Part shown: positions 7,933 to 17,528 of the stretch, piece by piece
Position numbering within the stretch: position 1 is the stretch's first letter
Layout of the letters: each line of letters opens with the position of its first letter
Assembly (NCBI GenBank): GCA_963710165.1
Contig: CAVPYZ010000004.1
Location: 620,001-684,000, forward strand
DNA length: 64,000 nt
From: JACKIP01 sp963710165
GTDB taxonomy: Bacteria; Pseudomonadota; Alphaproteobacteria; Micavibrionales; Micavibrionaceae
Reading direction: 5' to 3'
Made by a program: the position numbers and the translations under genes
Notes under the pieces: model-generated
Seen by the model: only the letters and a program-made list of their open reading frames with translations
The model's database searches: none
What the model was told of the DNA's origin: nothing

Positions 7933-10539
7933 TCACCCCACAACCTCATTAATCTGGTCGAAGAAATCCTTGCCATTCAAACCCTCAGACGCAAGTAAAA
8001 ACAAATGCCCTGATTTAACCGCCCAGAGCTTCCCTACATTTGTTTTTTCTTTCGTATCATCGTTGGTCAAAAGATGTGCGCCTTTATATTCAATAACCAG
8101 CATACGCCCATCTTTTAGCTTAGCAACGAAATCGGGATAGAACTTATCGGATGATGTTGGCAACCAAAAAGCATGCTTAGGCTGTCTCTCAAGATTACGT
8201 ACCCAAAATTCTATAAGCGGATTTTTATCCAGCGCAAATGCAAATTCAGCTTCTTGCTTATTCATATCAGCGACACGCGGATAATAATGCTTGCCGTATT
8301 TATACTGTCCCTCATATAGCCTGTTAGCTGGATATTGCGCTGGATCAAAAGTGAAGCTGTATTCACCAATATCAATATCGGCAATGGCATCATTTGAGAA
8401 TAAACATTGCTGAAAACCTTGCTGTGTAGCTTTTACCCTATATGCAGCAATTTTATCCCGAATAACTTTCTCAAGCAGGAATTTTCCCTGCACAAGTTTT
8501 GGCATATCAAGGTCACTACGCTTAAGCAGGTAATCAATCATACGGCGCAAAAATTCTAATAAATCGGCTTGCTTTACATCCTGCTGTTTCAAGCGTTTAT
8601 CAAGCCAACGGCTAAGCTCAAGTTCAGTCCACGGCGTATCAATTCCTTCGAGAGAGAGTTGCTGCTCACGAGTGGCAATATCAATTTTAACCTTTCGGCC
8701 TTCAATATCAGCAATATAATGTTTGGCATCATCAGTCACAGAAAATTCTTGTTGCGTAAGCTGTGCAGGAAAACTTAATAAATCCCATCCGACTGCATAA
8801 AGGCATGTTTCAGGCTCAGCTAGCTCCAGACCATCTTCAAAGCGCAAAGCCAGTTGCGGTAAACTGAACGCTACACCTTTTTGAGCAGGCGTAAAACTGG
8901 CCTCCTGGTGCGTCTTTTGAATATTGGCAGCTAGCTCGAATTCTTTTTTGTCTTTGCCTGTTATGGTTTTGGAAATTTTTGTAATGACTTCATCGGTAAC
9001 ATAGCCTTTAACCTTAAGCGTAACTTCTCCTGTTTCTTGTTCTTCAATTTCAACCGTAGCTTTTTCAGCCAGATCAAGCTTTGAGAGGTCAGGCGCAGAA
9101 CTCAATGTAACGCTAAAGGATTGCTCCTGCGGCACATCACTCATGCCGGACATAGGGTATTGATAAGTAAACTCCTTGGCCTCTTCCTCCTCAAAACCCA
9201 TACTCACTAAGCGCTCATAAAGTTTGTTTTGCGCATTTATCCATGTCTTCGATGATACATGCGCATAAGCGCGGTTTAGTTCTTCTTGAGAGCGCAGCTT
9301 GGCATACGGCATACGAAGGACACGCCCCAAAAGCTGTTCCACTGCCGTTGGAGAGCGCGTATTCGCAACTGAGCATAGTATATAAGCAAATGGGCAGTCC
9401 CATCCTTCTTTCAAAGCCTGAATGGTAATCACATATTCAATCGGGCAATTCGGATCAAACAGATTAATACTATCCAATTCTTTTTGCTCGCCAGTTGCTA
9501 CAGCGATTTTCTCACGCGGTACATTATTATTTTCGGTCAGCTCTTCCAGCAATACCTCAACAGTCACATCATTGTTTGCGCTTTCCGCCTGAAAAAGAAC
9601 TATAGGCCGGATATAATCTTTATCCTTCTCGGCTATTTTATTGAGCTTCTCACGCTCTAGAACGCTCTCAGCAACGGCCATCTGCCACGTCTTATGTTCG
9701 GACAGCATGATAGGCAATTTAATCATCTGCTCAGCTTTCAATTCCGCCGCAGAAACAGAATAAAGCACGTTCGAGTTATCGGCGGGTGTTGCTGTATATT
9801 CCACCATACAAGACGGGTTAATCCGGCTAAACATTTCAAAACTCAGGCCGGACTTTGCATTGTGCGCTTCATCAACAATCACAAGCGGTCTGTGATAGGC
9901 TAGAAGATTAGCCAAAGAAAATTTCAGCTTTCCCTTATACTCTCCGCCTTCAAAACGCTCTAGCCCTTCAGCATGACTTGGAATTTTTGTAAAGTGAGGC
10001 TCAAGGTTTTCATTATGAGCATAAACCTTGCGAATGCCCGTATTCTCCACACGGAAAGATTGGAAAGTCGATACAATCACGCAAGCACGGTCGCGCAAAT
10101 CCTGCGGTCTTATCCGCTCAAAATCTTCTATATCATAGACCTGAAAACGGCCTTCAAAAGCTTTATCCAAAGCAATCCTATTAGCATTGCGAGGGTTTTT
10201 AAGCGTCTCAAGCGTTTGCACTTTAATTGCATCTGATGGCACGAACCAGAGTGTCACCGGATAATCGTGCTCAATATAACTCTCTGCGGCAAGCTGCACA
10301 GTATAAGCGGACAGCAGCGTTTTGCCGCCTCCGGTCGGAAGGCGTAAACACACATAAGGCACGTCTCGCTCACCCTCTGCGGGCAGCGGCTGATACGGCC
10401 TGAAATGCTCCATTTCCAGTTTTTCTTTTAAAACTGTGTCATAGGCGGTCTTGGCATCACTGTATCGCGCCTGTTCAAGATAGGATTTCAGCACATCCAG
10501 TGTTTTTGCTTGATAATTCTTTAATCGTATCTGTGTCAT
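7933..10539 (-). CDS. res: Type III restriction enzyme, Res subunit (helicase-nuclease)
   Basis: ATP-dependent DNA translocase and endonuclease subunit of a type III restriction system, 868 residues. Superfamily 2 helicase motifs in order: LPTGGGKT (67-74), VDEAH (about 222), YTATPAD (about 250), QALKEGWDCPF (about 375) and QLLGRVLRMP (about 403). The C-terminus carries a PD-(D/E)XK nuclease: YPDF, then VIEYKG (about residues 805-825). It is the last gene of the minus-strand operon and its ATG overlaps the stop of the AAA ATPase gene (ATGA, 10536-10539). All catalytic motifs appear intact, so the enzyme is probably active with the Mod protein encoded at 13097. Confidence 0.93.
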   Translation of the reverse strand: MTQIRLKNYQAKTLDVLKSYLEQARYSDAKTAYDTVLKEKLEMEHFRPYQPLPAEGERDVPYVCLRLPTGGGKTLLSAYTVQLAAESYIEHDYPVTLWFVPSDAIKVQTLETLKNPRNANRIALDKAFEGRFQVYDIEDFERIRPQDLRDRACVIVSTFQSFRVENTGIRKVYAHNENLEPHFTKIPSHAEGLERFEGGEYKGKLKFSLANLLAYHRPLVIVDEAHNAKSGLSFEMFSRINPSCMVEYTATPADNSNVLYSVSAAELKAEQMIKLPIMLSEHKTWQMAVAESVLEREKLNKIAEKDKDYIRPIVLFQAESANNDVTVEVLLEELTENNNVPREKIAVATGEQKELDSINLFDPNCPIEYVITIQALKEGWDCPFAYILCSVANTRSPTAVEQLLGRVLRMPYAKLRSQEELNRAYAHVSSKTWINAQNKLYERLVSMGFEEEEAKEFTYQYPMSGMSDVPQEQSFSVTLSSAPDLSKLDLAEKATVEIEEQETGEVTLKVKGYVTDEVITKISKTITGKDKKEFELAANIQKTHQEASFTPAQKGVAFSLPQLALRFEDGLELAEPETCLYAVGWDLLSFPAQLTQQEFSVTDDAKHYIADIEGRKVKIDIATREQQLSLEGIDTPWTELELSRWLDKRLKQQDVKQADLLEFLRRMIDYLLKRSDLDMPKLVQGKFLLEKVIRDKIAAYRVKATQQGFQQCLFSNDAIADIDIGEYSFTFDPAQYPANRLYEGQYKYGKHYYPRVADMNKQEAEFAFALDKNPLIEFWVRNLERQPKHAFWLPTSSDKFYPDFVAKLKDGRMLVIEYKGAHLLTNDDTKEKTNVGKLWAVKSGHLFLLASEGLNGKDFFDQINEVVG

Positions 10540-13094
10540 GCCGCTGCCTGTTTAAGCTCTTGAGCTTTTTTATAATGAATTTGGTCAAAAAACTGAATGA
10601 CATGAAGCGTTTGCTCAGCCAGTTTTTTGAGCTCCGTCTCGGATAGGTATTCTAAATGCGTGATGTCCTGTGTTGTACCATGACTTTCTGGGTTGGTTTT
10701 TTGTTTTATCTCCAAAAGCACGGCTTTTAACGTTTGGGTGTTCGTAATTCCAGAAACAGCGGTAAAACTATCAAACATCTTGGAATCACTGGTAATCATG
10801 CCAATTAAAGAATCTAGCATGGCAGGTAAGAATTTATCTTTACCTCTGAGGCGTGCAAATTTGAAAGATATAAACGCTTCTAAAACCACCCTTATATAAT
10901 TGGGCAGGTAGTCTTGTGCGCTTTCGTGCCCGATGTCACCAACAACGTAAGCCTGAATTTTTTCGAGTTTCTGAAAATAAGATGTTTGATAGTTTCTGAG
11001 GCTGTTCGGTAAAAGAGATATTACACCTTTTTCGATATATAGATCGGCGCGGACTTTGCATTGGTCTGAATCAATAAGGTTGCTCATAAATTTTAGGAAT
11101 ATGATGTTATGACTTAGGATGATGATTTGTTTGCATCCATCCCAAGAAGAGATAACTGTTTGGCTATTTGCATCTTTTCCCTTTTGGGCTACGGGCAGCA
11201 ACATATCCTGTATAACCAGTGCTGTCGAAAACAGTCTGTTTTCATCAAGGCTTGAGACGGGGTCATCAATTATAATTACAAAGTCTTCTTTTTTTACCTG
11301 CGGATTGTCCAAAACTTCATGGCGGTATTTACTCAAAAAATATGCAAACGCCAATGCCGTTTTTTCACCTTCGCTCAAGGAGTATTGGATTCCTTTTTTC
11401 GGCGGCACACCAGAGTAATGAATGGTTATTTCTTCATTGCCCTCCATACTGATTGTAAAATTTCTGACGCAAAGCCGTTCTAGAAATTCATTAACATACT
11501 TGGATTCATTTTTAAGCTTTGATAGCTCGGTTGCCTTCTCAGTATCCTTTTGCGTTAGCATCATCTGTATGGTTTCTGCGGCATTTTTTAAAAAATGGTA
11601 GAAGGAAACTCCTCCGATCTTTTCAGGAATTTCAAGTTTTGTATCTTCCTTCTCCTTCTTTCTGGCTTCACTGGCTATTCGCTTGCCATGATTGTCAAAC
11701 CGCTTCCACAGAAGTCGTTCACAGATAGATTTGGCATTTTTGTCATTAAAACGAGCTGATTGCAGTCGATTAAGGATTTTATCTTTGACTGATATTAGGG
11801 CTGCAATGTCAGAAGAAAACTGTTCGGCCTCTTTTGTAAGGCTTACAATATTCTCCAACTGCTCTTTGAAGGGGACAAAGTCTATTGCCTTTTTCTTGCT
11901 CTCAAACAAGGCGTTTACGGTTTTGATCGAGTTTTTTATAGCCCGCTTTTGTAGTTGAGACAGCGCTAATTTTTCCTCTTTGGTCATCATCTCTTGATAG
12001 CTATACTCAGCCAACAAAGCCTGAACGCGCATACTCTGAGCGGATTTAATCTGGGATTCTTTCAATAAGCCATCAAGTGAAGCTGTAATATTGTCGATTT
12101 CTTTCATTAAAGCGGCAAGCTCATCATTGAAAAAGGCATCGTATGACGCAATTAATTCCTCAATATTGGGTAATGCGCTGTCACATAATGGGCATGTTTT
12201 ATCCTCTTTGGTTTGCCGTAAAAGGCTTGCACCATCTTCTAGCCAATTTTGGATTGAAGAATGTTTTAGTGCGTGAGCTTTCAGCGCATCAATTTTACTT
12301 TGGGTCTTCTCTCTGGCCGCTGCTGTTATTGATCTTGCGATGGTATTAGCCATACCATCGGGCAAGCTGATAGTGCTTTTTATGATCTGATTGAGATCTG
12401 AAATGGCCTGCTCCAAAGCGTCCTGATCCTTGGAGGCTTTAAACTTTGAGAATTCTTCTTCAAGCGCTTTTTGTAGCTCTTCCTCACTATCCTCGGGCGA
12501 GTGTTGCGGGCAGTCCTCAAATTTAACTGTAGGCATTCGTTTGCCTTCGATGTTTTCATTCCATGTTATTGATAGTGCTTTCTTGAGGGTGTTAAACAGT
12601 TTCTCAAGGTTTTCAAAATAACTTTCTACATTACCCTTTTTCGTCTTTTCGGCGGTAATGGCTTCCTCAATCTTCTTTAAAGCCGGATTAGAAAGCTGTT
12701 CCTTCGTGGTTATCTGCTTGAAATTCTTCACTTTGGCTTGTGTGCCATCATAAACATGATCGGCAACAAAAGCAGAATTGAAGACGTATAACTTTTGTCT
12801 ATCTTTAGGATGCTTTGCTGATTTGCAATCCCATTCAATTTCAATTTCTAAGGACTTTGCCGGATCGGCGGCAAGACCATGCTCAATACGTTTTATCTCA
12901 AGATCATCGTGATCTTCAGAAAACAGTCCAAGGATGTTTGAAAGGGTTGTTTTACCACTACCATTATAGCCGTAAACCAGATTGATTTTTTTGAAAAACA
13001 AATCTTGTTTATCTACTGGCCATTTATATTCAGAAAAAATGCCTGCGTTGTTAATCTTATTAATTCTTGTGATGCCTGTTGCCGTGATTGTCAT
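10536..13094 (-). CDS. Zinc-hook AAA_13 ATPase, RloC/PrrC-like, inside a type III R-M operon
   Basis: An 852-residue SMC/Rad50-style ATPase. Walker A is GYNGSGKT (42-49), a long coiled coil covers about 135-500 with a zinc-hook-like CPLC at 301-304, and the ABC signature is SLSEGEKTALAFA. Walker B is IIIDDPVSSLDENR. This is the AAA_13 architecture of RloC and PrrC anticodon nucleases. The C-terminal part contains NYIRVVLEAF, an Arg-xxx-Glu pair like the start of the PrrC Arg/Glu/His triad, and later NPESHG with a candidate His. Whether it is an active tRNA nuclease is inference. It starts 2 bp after mod and overlaps res by 4 bp, so its expression is tied to the restriction enzyme. It could act as a back-up suicide effector when restriction is blocked. 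Confidence 0.8.
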   Translation of the reverse strand: MTITATGITRINKINNAGIFSEYKWPVDKQDLFFKKINLVYGYNGSGKTTLSNILGLFSEDHDDLEIKRIEHGLAADPAKSLEIEIEWDCKSAKHPKDRQKLYVFNSAFVADHVYDGTQAKVKNFKQITTKEQLSNPALKKIEEAITAEKTKKGNVESYFENLEKLFNTLKKALSITWNENIEGKRMPTVKFEDCPQHSPEDSEEELQKALEEEFSKFKASKDQDALEQAISDLNQIIKSTISLPDGMANTIARSITAAAREKTQSKIDALKAHALKHSSIQNWLEDGASLLRQTKEDKTCPLCDSALPNIEELIASYDAFFNDELAALMKEIDNITASLDGLLKESQIKSAQSMRVQALLAEYSYQEMMTKEEKLALSQLQKRAIKNSIKTVNALFESKKKAIDFVPFKEQLENIVSLTKEAEQFSSDIAALISVKDKILNRLQSARFNDKNAKSICERLLWKRFDNHGKRIASEARKKEKEDTKLEIPEKIGGVSFYHFLKNAAETIQMMLTQKDTEKATELSKLKNESKYVNEFLERLCVRNFTISMEGNEEITIHYSGVPPKKGIQYSLSEGEKTALAFAYFLSKYRHEVLDNPQVKKEDFVIIIDDPVSSLDENRLFSTALVIQDMLLPVAQKGKDANSQTVISSWDGCKQIIILSHNIIFLKFMSNLIDSDQCKVRADLYIEKGVISLLPNSLRNYQTSYFQKLEKIQAYVVGDIGHESAQDYLPNYIRVVLEAFISFKFARLRGKDKFLPAMLDSLIGMITSDSKMFDSFTAVSGITNTQTLKAVLLEIKQKTNPESHGTTQDITHLEYLSETELKKLAEQTLHVIQFFDQIHYKKAQELKQAAA

Positions 13095-13096
13095 GA

Positions 13097-14623
13097 TTAC
13101 CGTGCCTTTACATCATAAGGGGTTTGCTTAAAGGTAATATTTTCATCCGCAAGGCGAACTGCGCCAATGCGGGAGCTTTCACCAAAAATGACTTTTGCAC
13201 CGTCATGGGCGGGAAGGCTTTCCAGTATCTTAGTGGTAAGTACATTTCCGCCTTGGGGTCTCTTATCGCCAAGAATGCCGTTATAGAGCAGGTAATAGGC
13301 CGTGCCGTTATGAATACCAAGAAGCGGGCTGTCCGGCTTTTTACCAAGCGCATGTTTCGTTTCCGAAAACCAAATATGTGCTGCCAAATGTTCGAACTTA
13401 ATACCTTGGGTAATTTGCCCCTCTGAATCAAAAACGGCTTCCCCAAGACGATAAAATTTAAACCCTCCACCGCCTTTCCACTGAACGTCTTTGGATATAC
13501 CGCCTTGCTCACCATCAACAACCTTTTTCAATCGGGGCTGGCAATGTGAGACGGCATGCTCACCTAACTCAATGCCAATATATTTTCTATCCATTTTATG
13601 GGCTGCTGCCAAAGAACTTCCCGAACCAATGAAGCTGTCTAAAAATAAATCCCCTTCTTCTGTACAGCTTTCAAGTAAAGTCCAAATAAGCTTTTCTGGT
13701 TTGGGAAATGAAAATTTGTCAGATTGACCGAACAGCTCAACGCTCTCTTTTGTACCGTGCTGCGTGTAGATACCTTCGATTATCGATTTGGGCTTGGTTC
13801 TACGCTCTTCTCCATCTTTGCTTTTAAGATACTGCTTATAATTAACCGTATATTTTCCTTTGTTTTTACTGATCACCAATTCATCATTTTTTTGTGCACT
13901 CTCAGCCCGTTCCCTCGACCATTGCCATTGTTTCTCTGGCCAAATTTCTTCTCCATCATCCATCAAGATGGGATAGCGTAAATTAGGCCGCTCATCCATG
14001 CTATTCGTGGCCAATGGCTGAAGACGATAAGGGCCACGTTCTTTGAATTTCTGATCCTTATATTTGTAGTATTTCAAAACAGATTCATCCGGCGGAAGGA
14101 ACATATCAGGAAATGTCTCAAAGTTTTTGGTGTAACAATGAACATACTCATGTAGTCCAACAAAATGTTTGGCTTTTGCACCGCCGCCGTAGCTTTTTTT
14201 CCAAATAAATGTTGTTAAAAAATTCTTTCGGCCAAATATTTCATCCATAACAACTTTTAAGTAATGTGCTTCATTATCATCCACAGAAACCCATATACTT
14301 CCGTCTTCTGATAAAAGCTCACGTAATAACTCAAGGCGTGGATACATCATTGAAAGCCATTTTGTGTGCTCCAGATTATCATCATAATGCTCAAAATGTG
14401 CCGCTCGTGTATTATACGGAGGATCAATATAAATACACTTCACTTGTCCGGCGTAATAAGGCAGAAGGGCTTTGAGGGCTTCTAGGTTATCGCCTTGTAT
14501 CAACATATTTTCAGTATTCGCATCACCGTAGGATAGCTCGGGTACACCCTCCAACAATCTATACGGCACATGCTCCGCCGCCTTTACGTCTTTCTCTCTA
14601 TCCAGCCAATGTAATATGGGCAT
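13097..14623 (-). CDS. mod: Type III DNA methyltransferase, Mod subunit
   Basis: Site-specific DNA-adenine methyltransferase of the beta class, 508 residues. Catalytic motif IV is YIDPPYNT (65-72) and the AdoMet-binding motif I is DSFIGSGSS (near 330); motif IV before motif I is the order expected for type III Mod. The region between them is the likely target-recognition domain. It begins one base after the stop of a 29-codon ORF and is followed at once by the AAA ATPase, so the genes 14713 to 7933 form one coupled operon. Mod alone would protect DNA; with Res it forms the restriction complex. Confidence 0.93.
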   Translation of the reverse strand: MPILHWLDREKDVKAAEHVPYRLLEGVPELSYGDANTENMLIQGDNLEALKALLPYYAGQVKCIYIDPPYNTRAAHFEHYDDNLEHTKWLSMMYPRLELLRELLSEDGSIWVSVDDNEAHYLKVVMDEIFGRKNFLTTFIWKKSYGGGAKAKHFVGLHEYVHCYTKNFETFPDMFLPPDESVLKYYKYKDQKFKERGPYRLQPLATNSMDERPNLRYPILMDDGEEIWPEKQWQWSRERAESAQKNDELVISKNKGKYTVNYKQYLKSKDGEERRTKPKSIIEGIYTQHGTKESVELFGQSDKFSFPKPEKLIWTLLESCTEEGDLFLDSFIGSGSSLAAAHKMDRKYIGIELGEHAVSHCQPRLKKVVDGEQGGISKDVQWKGGGGFKFYRLGEAVFDSEGQITQGIKFEHLAAHIWFSETKHALGKKPDSPLLGIHNGTAYYLLYNGILGDKRPQGGNVLTTKILESLPAHDGAKVIFGESSRIGAVRLADENITFKQTPYDVKAR

Positions 14624-14713
14624 TTACGATTTGTCCTTATATTCTGCGCCTACCAATTTGCCAAACGTGTAATCTGATACAATTTCATAATTAAATTTTC
14701 GCCAACCACTCAT
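14624..14713 (-). CDS. 29-residue translationally coupled small ORF
   Basis: ATG at 14713-14711 overlaps the stop of the 200-residue gene as ATGA, and its TAA directly abuts the ATG of mod. The product begins MSGWRKFNYE and ends GAEYKDKS. Exact coupling on both sides, in an operon otherwise built from 0-4 bp junctions, argues that it is translated. It may be a real small protein or simply a translational bridge to mod. No family was recognised. Confidence 0.5.
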   Translation of the reverse strand: MSGWRKFNYEIVSDYTFGKLVGAEYKDKS

Positions 14714-15312
14714 GCTGCGGCCTCATGATAAGGTATCGTTTTCGTTTCAATTATATCCGCAAGATAACAGGCAAGGCTTATTTCCTGTAGGGCTTGTGTT
14801 TTTATAATATCTGTTTCCGCGTGCATATGGATTTTGCGGATAGATTTAGAAAACCCCATGAGTAAATCTATATATCCGCTCTCAGCATTGTTGATATGCA
14901 ATGGTGCTAATTCCACAAATTTCAAAGCAGGATCAATTCCCTTTTTAGGTTCACCGTAAAACGCAAGTTTTACAAGCTCGCATGCATCCGCTGAAATGCC
15001 CGACATATCCCGCAACACATCATAAAGGCCGATTGTTGCGGCGCGGACTGCTCCACAATAATCTCCCGCATTAAAAGAGGGTACGGCTCTTTGTTTAATA
15101 CCTGCATGAAATTCAATTTGATCAAATCTAGTTGGTGAGACTTCAGGCAATTTTGCAAAGTCAACGGCATCTTCAGGAAGCTGAATGAGATCATCTGGTA
15201 ATTTATCTATTACTTTTGCCAATACATAACAGAAACCGACAAAACAAGCTCCCGCCGTGATCCATTTTACTGCTGTATCGGAAATATGAATATTTACTGC
15301 GACATTACTCAT
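14710..15312 (-). CDS. Membrane-anchored Ymh/HEPN-like protein of the R-M operon
   Basis: Two hundred residues. An N-terminal hydrophobic segment (about 16-33) could anchor it in the membrane. The central part, FNAGDYCGAVRAATIGLYDVL and the following acidic helix with ELVKLAF, resembles the Ymh (TIGR02391) HEPN-like domain often found beside restriction systems and in phage-defence loci. The typical Rx4-6H nuclease motif is not obvious; IRKIHMH (about 170) is a possible equivalent. First gene of the mod-res operon and coupled to the small ORF by ATGA. A role in abortive infection or as an accessory is inference. Confidence 0.5.
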   Translation of the reverse strand: MSNVAVNIHISDTAVKWITAGACFVGFCYVLAKVIDKLPDDLIQLPEDAVDFAKLPEVSPTRFDQIEFHAGIKQRAVPSFNAGDYCGAVRAATIGLYDVLRDMSGISADACELVKLAFYGEPKKGIDPALKFVELAPLHINNAESGYIDLLMGFSKSIRKIHMHAETDIIKTQALQEISLACYLADIIETKTIPYHEAAA

Positions 15313-15480
15313 GTTTTACTCTTCCCCCGCCTTCTAGTGCTTTTAAATTTTAGTCCCTGCACCACAGATTCCCTGAAAGGCTTTATCATTACAAATTTGG
15401 TTGCTTTTTCAAAGAATTAATATGGCTTCATCACCAAAATTAGAATATTTTATAACATTCAAGAAACATTGAGAATTTGT

Positions 15481-16248
15481 ATGAAAATCATCACCTACAG
15501 CGATTTACATTTAGAATTTGGACATGGCTGGTCTTTACCGGACGGATTGGATGCGGATTTGCTTGTATTGGCAGGTGATATAGCCACGTTTAGAGATTCT
15601 TGGCCATTTCTAAATTTGCTCAAAGATTGGCAGAAACCTGTTTTATTCGTTGCTGGAAATCACGAATACTATACAAGCGAGCCAATGCAGCGCGGTGAAA
15701 ATGCGTTTATAAAAGCCATCACGGATTTTCCGCACATCCATTTTCTGCGCGATGAATCTGTGGGCATAGACGGCGTTCATTTCTTCGGCGGCACAATGTG
15801 GACTGATTTTAACGATAATAACCCGCTGGCCATGCAACATGCGGCGCAAGGCATGAATGATTTTCGACTTATTAGAAATGAAGATTTCTTAGCCTTTCGG
15901 CCAGAAGATAGCCTGATTTTACATGAAAATTTCAAAAAGAATTTACTGGCGTGGTTTGAAAAAGACTTATCCGGCACCCGTATTGTAATCTCACATCATG
16001 CGCCCTGCATAAATCCAAACAGCCAATATAAAAGCAGCTTGCTTCAACCTACTTTTAACTCATTGGATATGATTGAGATTATCGAAAAATATCAGCCTGA
16101 TTATTGGATATACGGACATACACATGAATGTGACGATCAAATGATTGGTAGAACGCGCATTATCTCCAATCAACTTGGCTATGCCAATGGACGCGGTGGC
16201 TATGAATGTGCAAATTTTGACGAAGGCGGAAAGCCGATTATCGTGTAA
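15481..16248 (+). CDS. Calcineurin-like metallophosphoesterase
   Basis: Cytoplasmic dinuclear metallophosphoesterase of 255 residues from the ATG at 15481; an in-frame TTG four codons earlier is less likely. Metal and catalytic motifs in order: SDLHLEFG (DxH), LAGDIA (GD), VAGNHEYY (GNHE), ISHHAP (H) and YGHTHEC (GHxH). The set is complete, so it should be active, but the substrate (nucleotide, nucleic acid or phosphoprotein) cannot be told. It is divergent from the R-M operon. Stand-alone phosphoesterases of this type are common island cargo. Confidence 0.85.
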   Translation: MKIITYSDLHLEFGHGWSLPDGLDADLLVLAGDIATFRDSWPFLNLLKDWQKPVLFVAGNHEYYTSEPMQRGENAFIKAITDFPHIHFLRDESVGIDGVHFFGGTMWTDFNDNNPLAMQHAAQGMNDFRLIRNEDFLAFRPEDSLILHENFKKNLLAWFEKDLSGTRIVISHHAPCINPNSQYKSSLLQPTFNSLDMIEIIEKYQPDYWIYGHTHECDDQMIGRTRIISNQLGYANGRGGYECANFDEGGKPIIV

Positions 16249-16378
16249 TTAAATACTATTAAACCAATCTGTATTAACCGTTACCAGCCGAAAATTTCTT
16301 CATTTAGTTAAGTCTGTTTTTCATTTAAAGCATGCGATAGAGTATCTGTAATTTAATTTTCTAGACAGGCTGTTAAAA

Positions 16379-17230
16379 ATGCGTTCATTGATTCTTCTCT
16401 TATTTTCTTTTTATTTGTGTTTTCCGGTTTTTGCGGAAGCCAATAATTCTAATGCAACTTCTATGAAGTCTTTAATTGAAAAAGCTGAAAATGGAGATCC
16501 TGAATCTCAGTTTTTATTAGGAGGCCTTCTTTTGTCATCTAATGAAAAGCAGGCTGAACGCTGGTTACTTAAAGCCGCAGAAAGTGGGTATGAAGAGGCA
16601 CAAGTATATCTTGGTTTTCAGTATTACACGGGAGATCACTTTGAAAAAAATTCTATTTCATCTGCAAAATGGTTTTCTAAAGCTGCCGAGAAGAATAATG
16701 CTATAGCCCAATATTGGCTGGCATTACACTATGCAGACGGTGAAGGTGTGGAGCAAGACATTGAAAAAACGACCGAATTATTAGAAAACGCTGCTCAGCA
16801 AGGACTAATCAAGGCTCAGACTAAGCTTGGTCAGATGTACTATCTTGGTAATGTTGTTTCTCAAAATCACCAAAAAGCGTTTATATGGCTAAATAAGGCG
16901 GCTGAACAAGAGGATGTTATTGCGCAGTTTTATCTTGGGTTACTATACGAAGGACAAGAGGAATACGAACATGCAGTGAAATGGCATAAAAAGGCAGCTA
17001 TGCAGGGTGATCCAGACGCTCAATTAATGCTTGGGTTAAAATACGCGCAAGGTCTTGGGGTGCCGAAAGATCAAAAGAAAGCTTATGCATGGATCAGTTT
17101 AGCTGCTGATAAGGATGTTGAAGACGCGCAGCAAGCAAAGGCAATGCTTACAAAAGATTTTTCTGACGAATTTTTAATTCAAGCAAAAGCCCTTTATCAT
17201 GAATACCAGAAGTCCTATAGAATCCCTTAA
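16379..17230 (+). CDS. Exported Sel1-repeat protein
   Basis: A signal peptide (residues 1-19, cleavage likely after VFA) is followed by about six Sel1-like TPR repeats of roughly 36 residues each. They show the recurring pattern A.-L..-Y..G.gv..-d..KA..W..KAAeqg, for example WLALHYADGEGVEQD and LMLGLKYAQGLGVPKD. Such proteins are periplasmic or surface scaffolds for protein-protein contacts. Two hundred and eighty-three residues; no other domain. It lies on island A but has no evident link to the restriction genes. Confidence 0.85.
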   Translation: MRSLILLLFSFYLCFPVFAEANNSNATSMKSLIEKAENGDPESQFLLGGLLLSSNEKQAERWLLKAAESGYEEAQVYLGFQYYTGDHFEKNSISSAKWFSKAAEKNNAIAQYWLALHYADGEGVEQDIEKTTELLENAAQQGLIKAQTKLGQMYYLGNVVSQNHQKAFIWLNKAAEQEDVIAQFYLGLLYEGQEEYEHAVKWHKKAAMQGDPDAQLMLGLKYAQGLGVPKDQKKAYAWISLAADKDVEDAQQAKAMLTKDFSDEFLIQAKALYHEYQKSYRIP

Positions 17231-17280
17231 TGTCGAAAATATAATATTAGCCTATTCGAGTTGATACCAAAATTAAAAAG

Positions 17281-17336
17281 GGGATGCCGGGCGGGCGGGA
17301 ACGCAACCGGCGGGGCGAAGCCCCAAGAGGTGGAAT
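17281..17336 (+). other. GC-rich hairpin block
   Basis: Strongly GC-rich against an AT-rich background. It contains GCCGG pairing with CCGGC and a second hairpin GGGGC-GAA-GCCCC. It could be a terminator for the Sel1 gene, a mobile palindromic unit or part of a small RNA; the sequence does not decide. Confidence 0.35.
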
Positions 17337-17351
17337 AATAAAATGCCGCAG

Positions 17352-17409
17352 GTTCAATTCCCGCTTTGGGAATTGAACTAAGCCAATTTTCTGTACCTCG
17401 TTTTGTACC
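17352..17409 (+). repeat. Perfect 11-bp palindrome and TGTACC direct pair
   Basis: GTTCAATTCCC (17352-17362) and GGGAATTGAAC (17368-17378) form a perfect stem with a 5-nt loop; GGTTCAATTCCCGC also looks like a tRNA T-arm. Thirteen bases on, TGTACC occurs at 17392 and 17404 (12-bp period), resembling the tandem pairs beside the att copies. Possible relic of an older integration site in a different tRNA. Confidence 0.35.
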
Positions 17410-17528
17410 CTAAAAAAAAATTTACTAGGCCATGCGGTAAATATAGTGCGTTCCGTCTATGGTCGTTTCACTGTATGCGTTACGCTCATTTAATGGATGA
17501 TCCATTAAGAAGGGCAGCGGGTATTTAA

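Noticed and set aside
13108..13521. 137-codon minus-strand ORF inside mod
   Set aside because: It lies in another frame of a clear methyltransferase gene and is a shadow ORF.
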